NCBI RefSeq assembly: GCF_014644295.1
Contig: NZ_BMKK01000006.1
Coordinates: 186,001-250,000 of the forward strand
Reading direction: 5' to 3'
DNA length: 64,000 bases
Origin: Emticicia aquatilis
GTDB taxonomy: Bacteria; Bacteroidota; Bacteroidia; Cytophagales; Spirosomataceae
In this document: positions 50,615-59,816 of the stretch, piece by piece
Numbering within the stretch: the first letter of the stretch is position 1
Layout: the number at the start of each line of letters is the position of its first letter
Position numbers and translations under genes: made by a program
Notes under the pieces: generated by a model
The model's database searches: none
What the model was told of the DNA's origin: nothing
Seen by the model: the letters and a program-made list of their open reading frames with translations, nothing else

Positions 50615-51655
50615 TTATTGTTTGAGATATGTTTCTAAACGTAAAGCTACATTTTCTCTGATGTTCATCCAAAAAAGATTTATATCAGCAATATGCCATA
50701 CTTTAAGGTTAATAAAGATACGCCCTTTAATGTATGGTTTATTTATCCATAATACTCCTTGATGATTCTGAGCATCGGCAGCTTCTTTAACGAATGTAAA
50801 CTTATAACCAACTCCACCTTTATTGAGTTCTTTTGGTGCAAACTCTTCGTCCAACTTCCATGTAAGTGGATTTGTGCTTACAGCAGTATTAAGTCCATTG
50901 TTATAATATTCGGGCAGATAATTGCGTGCAAAGGTATTCCACGATACAAATCCACCTATTTCTTCAGCCGATTTGCTTGGTTTGATATTCTCAAATGTAT
51001 CCGGCTGTGTTGCAATTCCAATTAAATATGCTTCTACCAATTGTTTTTGAAGTGGTTTTCCATCAAAAAACTCTTTCAAAAGTCTTTTGGCATGAACCGT
51101 TCCTTGGCTATGCGATGCAATAATTATCGGCCGACCTTGATTCCAGTTTTTTAGGTAATATTCAAATGCCGCTTTAATATCAGCGTATGCTAAATCTAAG
51201 GCTTGCTTTTTATCGTCGGCGTTGGGTGTCAGAAAAGAATAATAATGTGCCTGACGGTAACGAGGTGCATATATTTTCCCAGAACCATTAAAAGCAGAAG
51301 CTTGATTTAGAATCGTTGAGTTATCTGTTTTTTCATTTAGTTCAACATCATTCACATCGGCGTTCCACTGATATTGATTTTTGGGTTCGTATGTAAATGT
51401 CGTCGGATGCAAAAAGAATACATCGGCTTTCGCATCTTTCTGATTTTCAATCAGATTCGACTTCAAGGGTGTTTTGTCTGCTTTATCCTCAATAGTTGGT
51501 AAGGCAGCCCATGCACTATTTTGTGTATAATCTGGTGCAGGTGGTGTAAATTGAGGATTAAAATGCCCTGTTAGAGTAACTGTATTTTGAGCTACTATTT
51601 TCTCAGAAAAAATCAGCAAAAAATAAAATAAGGATAGAAAAATCATCTTTCGCAT
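50615..51655 (-). CDS. DUF3089-domain secreted alpha/beta-hydrolase-like protein
   Basis: 346 residues, Sec signal peptide (MRKMIFLSLFYFLLIFSEKIVA-QN). DUF3089 body: ADVFFLHPTTFTYEPKNQYQ, APRYRQAHYYSFLTPNADDK, the hydrolase-like nucleophile motif IIASHSQGTVHAKRLLKEFF (G/S-H-S-Q-G), and the C-terminal KVWHIADINLFWMNIRENVA. Family function is unknown, but the SHSQG motif and fold point to a lipase/esterase-like activity. It lies downstream of a minus-strand box (51750-51757) and upstream of manC. Confidence 0.82.
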   Translation of the reverse strand: MRKMIFLSLFYFLLIFSEKIVAQNTVTLTGHFNPQFTPPAPDYTQNSAWAALPTIEDKADKTPLKSNLIENQKDAKADVFFLHPTTFTYEPKNQYQWNADVNDVELNEKTDNSTILNQASAFNGSGKIYAPRYRQAHYYSFLTPNADDKKQALDLAYADIKAAFEYYLKNWNQGRPIIIASHSQGTVHAKRLLKEFFDGKPLQKQLVEAYLIGIATQPDTFENIKPSKSAEEIGGFVSWNTFARNYLPEYYNNGLNTAVSTNPLTWKLDEEFAPKELNKGGVGYKFTFVKEAADAQNHQGVLWINKPYIKGRIFINLKVWHIADINLFWMNIRENVALRLETYLKQ

Positions 51656-51749
51656 TATATATGATTATTTTTTGTTAAAATTGTATGATTTTGATACAAA
51701 CTACTAATAGTATGCTTGCATATTATTATTTTCTTTTCTATGTTTGACA

Positions 51750-51757
51750 CAAAATTA
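51750..51757 (-). promoter_or_regulatory. Bacteroidota -7 box (TAATTTTG) for the DUF3089 gene
   Basis: Reads TAATTTTG on the minus strand, about 95 bp before the ATG, in the divergent gap with the large TonB receptor. Confidence 0.45.
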
Positions 51758-51786
51758 CGTTTTGTTAACCACTAACCAATATTCTC

Positions 51787-54700
51787 ATGTACAAACTTTC
51801 CGTTAAAAAATGTTTGCTCGGAATATGCTGCTTACTAATAACTCAGCTTTCCTTTGCTCAAACAAAAGTGTCTGGAACCGTTACCGACGCTAATACCAAA
51901 GAGCCGCTCATTGGGGTTAGTGTGCAAGTAAAAGGCAAAGTGATAGGAACAATCACCAACTCAAAAGGTGAATTTGCGTTCAATGTTTCAACTCCACCTC
52001 CATTTTCGATAGTAATTTCCTCTGTAGGATATGAAAGTCAGGAAGTGAGTGTATCTGGCAATTCAGCCTCTATCAATATTGCTCTTAAAGAACAAGCTGT
52101 TTTAGGCCAAGAAGTAGTAGTTTCTGCTTCAAGGGTTGAAGAATCTGTTTTGAAATCGCCGGCGGCTATCGAAAAAATGGATATTCGCACGATTCGTGAA
52201 ACAGCCTCACCGTCATTCTATGACGCCCTCGCCAACATGAAGGGTATCGACATGACAACGCAAGGCTTGTTGTTTAAATCTATCAACATGCGTGGTTTTG
52301 GTGCCACAGGTAACCCTCGTACTGTGCAAATGATTGACGGTATGGATAACCAAGCTCCAGGCTTGAACTTCCCAGTTGATAATATCGTGGGTATGCCTGA
52401 GCTTGATGTTGAAAATGTTGAGGTTTTACCAGGTGCAGCATCTGCTCTTTATGGCCCAAATGCTATCAATGGCTTGGTATTAATGAACAGCAAAAGCCCA
52501 TTTTTGTATCAAGGTTTGAGTGCAACACTCAAAGCAGGTGTAATGAGTGCAAGCAACCGAGACGTGGTAAATACGCCTATGACAGACTTCTCGATGCGTT
52601 ATGCTAAGGCTTCAAAAAACAACAAATTTGCGTTCAAAGTAAACTTAGCTTACATCACAGCTAAAGACTGGCAAGCAACCAACTACTCTAACCTAAACCT
52701 TGGTGGAGTAGAAAATGGAACAAGAGGTGCTGGTGTAAAAACAGATTATGATGGTATGAACATCTACGGTGATGAGGTTCAAGCCAATATGACTACTGTT
52801 GCTAATGGTTTAATTGCTGCAAAATTGTTGCCTTCAGCAGCTTTAGCTTTAGTGCCAAATGTAAATGTTAGTAGAACCGGTTTCTTGGAAAAAGATATGG
52901 TTGACTACAACACAAAAAGTTTTAAAACTAACTTGGCTGCTCACTATCGCATCAACGAAAAAGTAGAATTAGTAGGTCAAGTAAATTATGGTTACGGTAC
53001 AACCGTTTATACTGGTACTGGCCGATATTCACTCCGTAACTTTAACTTAACACAAGCTAAGCTTGAATTAAGAGGTGATAACTTCACTTTAAGAGCATAT
53101 ACAACTCAAGAGCGTTCGGGTCAATCATATACTGCAGGTTTGGCAGCGGTGGCAATGTTGAATAGCATTAAACCTCACGCTACATGGTTTGGTGAATACG
53201 TTGGGGCTTTTGTGGCTGCACGTAGTGCTGGCCAATCAGAAGAACAGGCAGGTATTGCAGCAAGAGGTGTTGCTGATAAAGGCATGCCAACTCCTGGAAC
53301 AGCAGAATATACTACATTGCTCAATAAATTCCGTGATGCAGCCATTGTTGATGGCGGTGGTGCTTTCTTAGATAAAACTAATATGTATCATGCAGAAGGA
53401 GTTTATAACTTCAAAAATCAAATCAAGTTTGTTGATTTATTAGTTGGAGCAAACGTTCGTCAATATAGCTTACGCTCTAACGGAACGTTATTCGCAGATA
53501 AAAAAGAAGGTCGTTCGGGTACTATTCCAATCAACGAATACGGTGCTTTTGCTCAAGCAGCTAAAAGCTTATTCAAAGACCACTTGAAATTATCAGCTTC
53601 GATTCGCTACGATAAAAGCCAAAATTTTGATGGCTTCTTTACTCCAAGATTATCAGCAGTTGCTTCGTTTGGTCAACAGAACTTCAGAGTATCATACCAA
53701 ACTGGCTATCGTATTCCAACAACTCAAAACCAATACATTGATTTGAGAACACCATCTGGTACTTTGATTGGTGGACAACCAGAATTTGATACAAGATATA
53801 ACTTAGCAAACGGTGTAGATTTAGCTACTTTGACAGATTTTTCAAGAAATCCTTCAAAATATATCACTGCTGATGTTTTAGCCAAAGCACAAGCTTATGC
53901 AACTGCGGCTGTAACAGCACAAGCGACACCGCAAATTACAGCGGGTGTAAATGCTGCGATTCAACAAAGTGTATTACAAGCAGTTACTGCTGGTGCTACT
54001 CAACAAATCCAAGCGGGTGTATTAGCAGCTGTTACTCAACAAATTACAGCAGGTGTAACGGCTCAAGTAAATGCAGCTGTTGCAGCAGGACAATTAGCTG
54101 CGTCGGCAGCTGCTGCAGCTATTCAAGCTGGTGTGGCTCAACAATTAGCATTACCTGCTACACAAGCGACTATCCAAGCTTCGGTTCAACAACAATTAGC
54201 ATTACCTGCTACACAAGCGGGCATTCAAGCTGGTGTTGCGGCTAACTTACCAGCTGCTATTGCTGCCAATTTCCAACCAGCATTCAATGCTGAATTAGCA
54301 AAAGCTCTTGCTGCTAACGTACCGGGTGTAACAGCTCAAGTTGCTCCTGCTTTTGGCTTAGCTGCTTTACCTAAATATAAAGCTGCTGCTTTGAAACCGG
54401 AAAAAATCTCATCTTACGAAATTGGTTACAAAGGTTTAATTGCTAAGAAATTATTCATTGACTCGTATTTCTATACAAGTAAATACACCAACTTCATTGG
54501 TGGAACTGCGATACTTGTACCAACCGCTGCTGCTGCTCCAGGTTTACCAATCGAGTCTGGTCTTAGTGGGGCTTCTACTCGTTCGGCATATTCACGTGTG
54601 GCAAACTCTAAAGAAAAGATTACAGCTAACGGATTTGCTATCAGCGGAAATTATTCTTTGTCAAAAGGATTTAATGTTGGTGTAAATTATGCTCAAAATA

Positions 54701-55089
54701 ACTTAAAAGGCTTTACTGCAAGCCCAGAGCAACAATATGCTGGCTATAACACACCGAAAAATCGTTATAACTTGAGCTTTGGTAAACGTTTGAATAGCGG
54801 TGATAAATTTGGTTTCAATGTAAATCTAAGACACCAAGATGAGTTTGTATGGCAAGCAAGTTTCAACCAACCAACTACAACTGGGGTTGCTTCATTTACA
54901 AACACAATCGTACCAGCTGTAACAACATTTGACGCTCAAGTAAGCTATAAATTAGCTTCGATGAAATCTATCATCAAATTGGGTGGAACAAATATCGGTG
55001 GTAAACCATACATTCAAGCCTTTGGTAGTGCAGCGGTTGGCTCAATGTATTACGTTGCCATTACATTCGACGAATTATTGAATAAATAG
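51787..55089 (+). CDS. TonB-dependent receptor with a long Ala/Gln/Val-rich barrel insert
   Basis: 1100 residues, Sec signal peptide (LLGICCLLITQLSFA-QT). CarboxypepD_reg-like domain: TKVSGTVTDANTKEPLIGVS, SKGEFAFNVSTPPPFSIVIS. Plug: SPAAIEKMDIRTIRETASPS, INMRGFGATGNPRTVQMIDG, VEVLPGAASALYGPNAINGL. The barrel is interrupted near residues 695-860 by an alanine-, glutamine- and valine-rich stretch with repeated ITAGV/IQAGV/QQLALPATQA units, then resumes with LKPEKISSYEIGYKGLIAKK. A second, smaller insert (about 445-530) is also Ala/Gly-rich. The insert is open and in frame, so it is expressed. Substrate unknown; no SusD-like gene follows. Confidence 0.88.
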   Translation: MYKLSVKKCLLGICCLLITQLSFAQTKVSGTVTDANTKEPLIGVSVQVKGKVIGTITNSKGEFAFNVSTPPPFSIVISSVGYESQEVSVSGNSASINIALKEQAVLGQEVVVSASRVEESVLKSPAAIEKMDIRTIRETASPSFYDALANMKGIDMTTQGLLFKSINMRGFGATGNPRTVQMIDGMDNQAPGLNFPVDNIVGMPELDVENVEVLPGAASALYGPNAINGLVLMNSKSPFLYQGLSATLKAGVMSASNRDVVNTPMTDFSMRYAKASKNNKFAFKVNLAYITAKDWQATNYSNLNLGGVENGTRGAGVKTDYDGMNIYGDEVQANMTTVANGLIAAKLLPSAALALVPNVNVSRTGFLEKDMVDYNTKSFKTNLAAHYRINEKVELVGQVNYGYGTTVYTGTGRYSLRNFNLTQAKLELRGDNFTLRAYTTQERSGQSYTAGLAAVAMLNSIKPHATWFGEYVGAFVAARSAGQSEEQAGIAARGVADKGMPTPGTAEYTTLLNKFRDAAIVDGGGAFLDKTNMYHAEGVYNFKNQIKFVDLLVGANVRQYSLRSNGTLFADKKEGRSGTIPINEYGAFAQAAKSLFKDHLKLSASIRYDKSQNFDGFFTPRLSAVASFGQQNFRVSYQTGYRIPTTQNQYIDLRTPSGTLIGGQPEFDTRYNLANGVDLATLTDFSRNPSKYITADVLAKAQAYATAAVTAQATPQITAGVNAAIQQSVLQAVTAGATQQIQAGVLAAVTQQITAGVTAQVNAAVAAGQLAASAAAAAIQAGVAQQLALPATQATIQASVQQQLALPATQAGIQAGVAANLPAAIAANFQPAFNAELAKALAANVPGVTAQVAPAFGLAALPKYKAAALKPEKISSYEIGYKGLIAKKLFIDSYFYTSKYTNFIGGTAILVPTAAAAPGLPIESGLSGASTRSAYSRVANSKEKITANGFAISGNYSLSKGFNVGVNYAQNNLKGFTASPEQQYAGYNTPKNRYNLSFGKRLNSGDKFGFNVNLRHQDEFVWQASFNQPTTTGVASFTNTIVPAVTTFDAQVSYKLASMKSIIKLGGTNIGGKPYIQAFGSAAVGSMYYVAITFDELLNK
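53875..54366 (+). repeat. Low-complexity Ala/Gln/Val repeat region within the TonB receptor gene
   Basis: Imperfect units such as TPQITAGVNAAIQQ, TQQIQAGVLAAVTQ and QQITAGVTAQVNAA recur. An exact 30-bp DNA repeat starts at 54139 and again at 54190 (CAACAATTAGCATTACCTGC at each left end), so one 17-residue unit was duplicated recently. The pattern of A, Q, V and small residues favours amphipathic helices rather than barrel strands. Confidence 0.8.
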
Positions 55090-55110
55090 TCAATAGACGA
55101 CGGTCGGTAG
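55089..55110. repeat. Seven-nucleotide array at the end of the TonB receptor gene
   Basis: GTCAATA, GACGACG, GTCGGTA after the stop codon. Degenerate member of the GTCAACA family; low repeat number. Confidence 0.4.
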
Positions 55111-55183
55111 TTTATTAAATTTAGCTTCTATCGACTGATAAACGATTTTATTAATTTTCATAATTTTCTTTGGTTTAAGTCAG

Positions 55184-55213
55184 AAAAGAGCTTCCATTTG
55201 GAGGCTCTTTTTT
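55184..55213 (+). terminator. Terminator after the TonB receptor gene
   Basis: AAAAGAGCTTCC-ATTTG-GAGGCTCTTTTTTT, with a clear T-tract, 95 bp after the stop. Confidence 0.8.
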
Positions 55214-55250
55214 TGTTTGATAGAATCTTAGAATATTTATGTAAATCAAT

Positions 55251-55258
55251 TACCTTTG
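55251..55258 (+). promoter_or_regulatory. Bacteroidota -7 box (TACCTTTG), candidate icd promoter
   Basis: Exact TAnnTTTG match, but about 210 bp before the icd ATG, which implies a long leader. A heptamer array lies in this leader. Confidence 0.45.
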
Positions 55259-55352
55259 TGGCGGTAAAAAATTATTCATGTCAATTAAGGAATAAAATGG
55301 TGTTTTAGATGTCAAGAAGGAAGAACGTTGAGGTTTTTGAGATAATTAAAAA

Positions 55353-55386
55353 CTATTGACGATGGACTATTGACAGTTGACTACTT
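55353..55386. repeat. Seven-nucleotide repeat array (CTATTGA/CAGTTGA type) in the icd leader
   Basis: CTATTGA, CGATGGA, CTATTGA, CAGTTGA, then CTACTTT, in 7-nt register. Same family as 1574-1601 and 49476-49503. It sits between the -7 box and the icd start. Confidence 0.65.
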
Positions 55387-55467
55387 TATTATTCCTTGTT
55401 ATCGCCCCAAGACAATGAAATTAATATAAACTCAGTCTCCTCTTTGGGGTAAGGAGCATTTGGAAAA

Positions 55468-56700
55468 ATGGCAAAAATCAAAGTAGCAAATCCAGTAGTT
55501 GAGTTAGATGGCGACGAAATGACTCGTATCATTTGGCGATTTATCAAAGAAAAATTAATTCTTCCTTACCTTGATGTTGATATCAAGTACTATGACCTCG
55601 GAATCGAGTATCGTGACGAAACAAACGACCAAGTAACAATTGATTCGGCAAATGCAATCAAACAATATGGCGTTGGTATCAAGTGTGCAACTATCACACC
55701 TGACGAAGCTCGTGTAAAAGAATTTAACTTAAAACAAATGTGGAAATCACCAAATGGAACTATCCGTAATATCTTGGATGGTACTGTTTTCCGTGAGCCA
55801 ATCGTTTGTCAAAACGTTCCTCGTTTGGTTTCAAACTGGACTTCTCCAATCATCGTTGGCCGTCATGCTTTCGGTGACCAATACCGTGCAACCGATTTCG
55901 TTGTAAAAGGTGCAGGTAAATTAACAATGAAATTTGAAGGCGAAGACGGAACTGTACAAGAATACGAAATCTACAACTACAAAGGTGGTGGTGTAGCAAT
56001 GGGTATGTACAACACCGACGAGTCAATCCGTGGATTTGCTCACTCGTGTTTCAATGTAGCATTAAACAAAAAATGGCCTTTGTATCTTTCTACAAAAAAT
56101 ACAATTTTGAAGAAATATGATGGTCGTTTCAAAGATATTTTTGAAGAAATCTATCAAACAGACTACAAAGCTAAGTTTGAAGCAGCGGGAATCGTTTACG
56201 AACACCGTTTGATTGACGACATGGTTGCTTCTGCTTTGAAATGGAATGGTTCATTCGTTTGGGCTTGTAAAAACTACGACGGTGACGTTCAGTCTGACTC
56301 AGTAGCACAAGGTTTCGGCTCACTTGGTTTGATGACATCGGTACTCGTTACGCCAGATGGCCAAACAATGGAAGCAGAGGCTGCTCACGGAACAGTAACT
56401 CGTCACTACCGTGACCACCAAGCTGGAAAACCAACTTCAACAAACCCAATTGCTTCTATCTTTGCTTGGACTCGTGGTTTAGAGTTCCGTGGTAAATTAG
56501 ATGGCAACCAAGAGTTAATTGATTTCTGCCAAGCTTTAGAGCAAGTTTGTGTTGAAACAGTTGAATCGGGTAAAATGACTAAAGATTTAGCTGTTTGTAT
56601 TCACGGAAACAAAGTGACTCACGGAGAGCATTATCTTTACACAGAAGAATTCTTAGAGGCTATCGACCAAAATTTAAAGGCGAAATTAGCTGCAAAATAA
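55468..56700 (+). CDS. icd: NADP-dependent isocitrate dehydrogenase (eukaryote-like, type II)
   Basis: TCA-cycle enzyme, isocitrate to 2-oxoglutarate with NADPH. 410 residues: [40 protein letters not shown] (isocitrate binding), [35 protein letters not shown] (metal-ligand Asp), [40 protein letters not shown] (NADP-binding). The sequence groups with the homodimeric mitochondrial/cytosolic type found in several Bacteroidota, not the E. coli type. Confidence 0.96.
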   Translation: MAKIKVANPVVELDGDEMTRIIWRFIKEKLILPYLDVDIKYYDLGIEYRDETNDQVTIDSANAIKQYGVGIKCATITPDEARVKEFNLKQMWKSPNGTIRNILDGTVFREPIVCQNVPRLVSNWTSPIIVGRHAFGDQYRATDFVVKGAGKLTMKFEGEDGTVQEYEIYNYKGGGVAMGMYNTDESIRGFAHSCFNVALNKKWPLYLSTKNTILKKYDGRFKDIFEEIYQTDYKAKFEAAGIVYEHRLIDDMVASALKWNGSFVWACKNYDGDVQSDSVAQGFGSLGLMTSVLVTPDGQTMEAEAAHGTVTRHYRDHQAGKPTSTNPIASIFAWTRGLEFRGKLDGNQELIDFCQALEQVCVETVESGKMTKDLAVCIHGNKVTHGEHYLYTEEFLEAIDQNLKAKLAAK

Positions 56701-56726
56701 TAATAAACCCCTCTATAAAAACCCAG

Positions 56727-56760
56727 ATGCCTCGACTGTAACGGTTGGGGCATTCTTTTT
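56727..56760 (+). terminator. Terminator after icd
   Basis: ATGCCTCGAC-TGTAACG-GTTGGGGCAT with G-U pairs, followed by TCTTTTTTG, 27 bp after the stop. Confidence 0.75.
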
Positions 56761-56823
56761 TGTGGTTGTGGTACGAAGTTTGTTGCATTTTTCGAAAAAT
56801 AATCTTCCGCAACCGAAGTAAAA

Positions 56824-58701
56824 ATGAGGTTTCTTCTGCTAATCATATTTTTGGCTTTCCAAACATTGTCATTTTCCCAAAACTTAGCCATCCATTGGCA
56901 AAAAAGTTTGGGTGGAAAAAACAATGAATATGCCTACGCCAGTACACCAACAACCGATGGAGGTTACGTAATTGTCGGTTCGACGAATAATAATAAAGAT
57001 GGTGATGTACCTGCCTCAAAAGCTTTCAGTGGTGCTGGTGGAAGCGATATTTGGGTAGTAAAACTCAATAATTGGGGCGAAATCGAATGGTCTAAGACCT
57101 TTGGTGGCACAAAAGATGATGTTGCAACCGATGTTTTGGAAACAAAAGACAAAGGAATTTTACTCGTTGCTACAACAAGTTCTACAGATGGCGAAGCCGC
57201 AGGAAATGGTTCTCGTGGAGGGCTAATTTTACTGAAACTAAAAACAGATGGCTCAATAGAATGGCGAAAAGTAATAGCCAGTGGATATAGTGTTGGCGAA
57301 ATATCTTTTGCCAAAGCCGATGCCAATTCAAAACCTACAATCAAACCAACTGCTGACGGCGGATATATTCTCGGAGCTACCATTAACCCTATCAATACAA
57401 CCGATTTTTGGCTATCGAAACTCAACTCAAATGGCGATATTCAATGGACAAGAACCTATGGGAGTTCTTCCAATGATTCGATGAATGAAGTCATTGCTTG
57501 TGCAGATGGCGGTTTTCTGATGGTTGGTGGAACTGAAGGTTCTAATTTCGAAATATCAGGGGCTGGAAAAGGTTTTATTGACTTTTGCATCATGAAAACC
57601 GATGCTACTGGCCGACTGCTATGGCTAAGAGCTTTGGGCGGTACTAATTTAGATATTGCTTATGCAGCCGTCGAAACTTCTGACAATGCCTTTATAATTG
57701 TGGGAGAAACCAATTCTACCAATGGTGATATGACTCCAAATTTGGGTCAAAAAGATGGCGTTTTAGTAAAATATTCAGCTACCGAAGGTAAATTGCTTTG
57801 GAAGATATTGACGGGCGGAGACGACATTGATGGTTTATATACCATCAAGAAATCAAGCGAGGGCAAGGTCTTTGCGATGGGAATTAGCAGTTCGGTGATA
57901 GGAAAAGTAAAGCCAAATGGACCAGTAGGCGATGTTTGGTTAGTAAACATCGAAAATTCGGGTTTAATTAATAATCATACAATGTTCGGCGGAGCCGACT
58001 CTGACATTGCACGTGGAGCATTTCCGACCGCCGATGGTGGCTTTATTATTGCAGCCAACTCAGACTCAGTTGATGGAGATGTGAGCGAAAACAAAGGCGG
58101 AACAGATTTCTGGGCCGTAAAGGTTGGAAATCAACTTCCTGCTGAAATAAAAACATATGGTGCAAGCCTTACTCCCGAACAATATGTAAAAGTTGCTTGG
58201 GAAACCTCGACCGAAATACAATCTAAAAATTTCATTGTTGAGCGAAGCATAGACGGCATCAAATTTAATGTCATGAGCCAAATAGCTGCTTCCATCAATT
58301 CAAGTACAAAGAAATCTTATTCTTACATCGACCAAAAACCGTTTTTAGGTAAAAACTATTACCGTTTAAAGTTCTCTGATGCTGTTGGGAAGGAATTTAT
58401 CTACAAAACACTCACCGTAACGGTTTCTGTTCTCAGTACAGAACCAAATATCTCGGCACAAAAGGTTAAGATTTCTCCGAACCCAGTTGATAATGAAAGT
58501 TTTTTAATCGAGACATTTGATAAACCAATATCTCAAATTCAATTATTAAACATCATCGGCTTACCTGTTCCTATCGAAAGCATTGTCATTGATAATCAAA
58601 AAACACAAATCTTATTACCGAACGAAATCAATGCGGGTTTATACTTTCTCGTTTTGGAGATGGGAGAAACCAAACTCACCGAAAAAATAATTATCCGATA
58701 A
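56824..58701 (+). CDS. Secreted beta-propeller-type protein with T9SS type A sorting domain
   Basis: 625 residues, Sec signal peptide (MRFLLLIIFLAFQTLSFS-QN). Seven or more blade-like repeats with the pattern D-G-G-Y/F-(I/L)-x-(V/L)-G-x-T-x-S-x-D-G-D/E: TTDGGYVIVGSTNNNKDGDV, TKDKGILLVATTSSTDGEAA, TADGGYILGATI, CADGGFLMVGGTEGS, TSDNAFIIVGETNSTNGDM, TADGGFIIAANSDSVDGDV. The C-terminus (about 540-625) is a type IX sorting domain: KISPNPVDNESFLIETF, IQLLNIIGLPV, LPNEINAGLYFLVLEMGETK, KIIIR. So it passes Sec and then the type IX system to the cell surface or medium. Function unknown. Confidence 0.87.
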   Translation: MRFLLLIIFLAFQTLSFSQNLAIHWQKSLGGKNNEYAYASTPTTDGGYVIVGSTNNNKDGDVPASKAFSGAGGSDIWVVKLNNWGEIEWSKTFGGTKDDVATDVLETKDKGILLVATTSSTDGEAAGNGSRGGLILLKLKTDGSIEWRKVIASGYSVGEISFAKADANSKPTIKPTADGGYILGATINPINTTDFWLSKLNSNGDIQWTRTYGSSSNDSMNEVIACADGGFLMVGGTEGSNFEISGAGKGFIDFCIMKTDATGRLLWLRALGGTNLDIAYAAVETSDNAFIIVGETNSTNGDMTPNLGQKDGVLVKYSATEGKLLWKILTGGDDIDGLYTIKKSSEGKVFAMGISSSVIGKVKPNGPVGDVWLVNIENSGLINNHTMFGGADSDIARGAFPTADGGFIIAANSDSVDGDVSENKGGTDFWAVKVGNQLPAEIKTYGASLTPEQYVKVAWETSTEIQSKNFIVERSIDGIKFNVMSQIAASINSSTKKSYSYIDQKPFLGKNYYRLKFSDAVGKEFIYKTLTVTVSVLSTEPNISAQKVKISPNPVDNESFLIETFDKPISQIQLLNIIGLPVPIESIVIDNQKTQILLPNEINAGLYFLVLEMGETKLTEKIIIR

Positions 58702-58746
58702 AACGTTTTTTGCTTAATTTCGTTTCTCAAAAGAAACTGATTTAAG

Positions 58747-59736
58747 ATGAAAAAAAATATTAAGTGGGGAATTATTGGCGTAGGAAAAATTGCTGAAAAG
58801 TTTGCAACCGATTTAAAGTCAGTAAAAAACGCCCAACTCCATGCTATTGCATCTTCTTCCTCGCTCGAACGAGCCAAAGACTTTGCCGAACGCTACGATG
58901 CTCCCTATTTCTACGATTCTTACGAGAGTATCTTTCAAACGCCTGATTTAGATGCCATTTACATCGCCACACCACATACTTCGCATGCCGAGAATACACT
59001 TTTGTGCTTAAAGCATAAAGTGCCTGTTTTGTGCGAAAAACCATTTGCTATGAATTTAAAGCAAGTGCAAACAATGGTGGAAGCGGCCCGTGAAAACGAT
59101 ACTTTTTTGATGGAGGCGATGTGGACACGATTTATTCCAGCGATTCAGAAAACATTAGATTTAATTGCCGAAGGACGCATCGGAAAAGTAAGAAATGTAC
59201 AAGCTGACTTTGGTTTCAATGCTCCTTTTTTACCAGAAAAACGTTTACTAAATCCTAATTTGGGTGGTGGGGCTTTGCTTGATATTGGCATTTATCCAGC
59301 TTATTTAAGTCTGCTTTTATTAGGCTATCCTTCTGATATTCAAGTAATTAGTAATTTTGGAGAAACAGGAATCGACGAAACAACAAGTTTTGTGTTAGGT
59401 TATAAAAACGAAGCAACTGCCAATTTAAGTTGTACGCTCAAAGCACGTACGCTCACCGAAGCCTTGATTTATGGCGAAAACGGTTACATTCACATCGAAG
59501 GTCGATTTATGGAAGCGAAGCGAATTACGCTTTTTGAGACAGATAAAAAGCCAGTGAAATTCAATTTTCCACGAAAAACTTTTGGTTATAATTTCGAGAT
59601 TGAAGAAGTAAGTCAGTGTGTGCGAGAAGGAAAAAAGGAAAGCTCGAAAATGCCACTTTCGATAAGCGTAAAGCTGATAAGTCTGTTAGATGAAATCAGA
59701 CAAAAAGCAGGAATTATTTACGAAGGGATAGACTGA
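58747..59736 (+). CDS. Gfo/Idh/MocA-family NAD(P)-dependent oxidoreductase
   Basis: 329 residues. N-terminal Rossmann fold IKWGIIGVGKIAEKFATDLK (GxGxxA), then ASSSSLERAKDFAERYDAPY, DAIYIATPHTSHAENTLLCL and CEKPFAMNLKQ (the E-K-P motif). The C-terminal substrate domain includes LLDIGIYPAYLSLLLLGYPS (D-x-G-x-Y/H). This branch often acts on inositols or trans-dihydrobenzenediol-like substrates; the actual substrate is unknown. Single gene, convergent with ndk. Confidence 0.9.
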   Translation: MKKNIKWGIIGVGKIAEKFATDLKSVKNAQLHAIASSSSLERAKDFAERYDAPYFYDSYESIFQTPDLDAIYIATPHTSHAENTLLCLKHKVPVLCEKPFAMNLKQVQTMVEAARENDTFLMEAMWTRFIPAIQKTLDLIAEGRIGKVRNVQADFGFNAPFLPEKRLLNPNLGGGALLDIGIYPAYLSLLLLGYPSDIQVISNFGETGIDETTSFVLGYKNEATANLSCTLKARTLTEALIYGENGYIHIEGRFMEAKRITLFETDKKPVKFNFPRKTFGYNFEIEEVSQCVREGKKESSKMPLSISVKLISLLDEIRQKAGIIYEGID

Positions 59737-59762
59737 AAAACTAATTTTTATCGCAGTGGTAG

Positions 59763-59795
59763 AACGTCGGCATGGTTTTGAACCATGTCGACGTT
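59763..59795. repeat. REP-like hairpin, copy 3 of 3 (15-bp stem, 3-nt loop)
   Basis: AACGTCGGCATGGTT - TTG - AACCATGTCGACGTT, one G-T pair. Like copies 1 and 2, it lies between convergent genes (Gfo/Idh/MocA and ndk), here 22 bp before the ndk stop. TAG lies directly upstream (GTAG at 59759-59762). Confidence 0.8.
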
Positions 59796-59816
59796 AAATT
59801 CTGTAACTATTTATAA

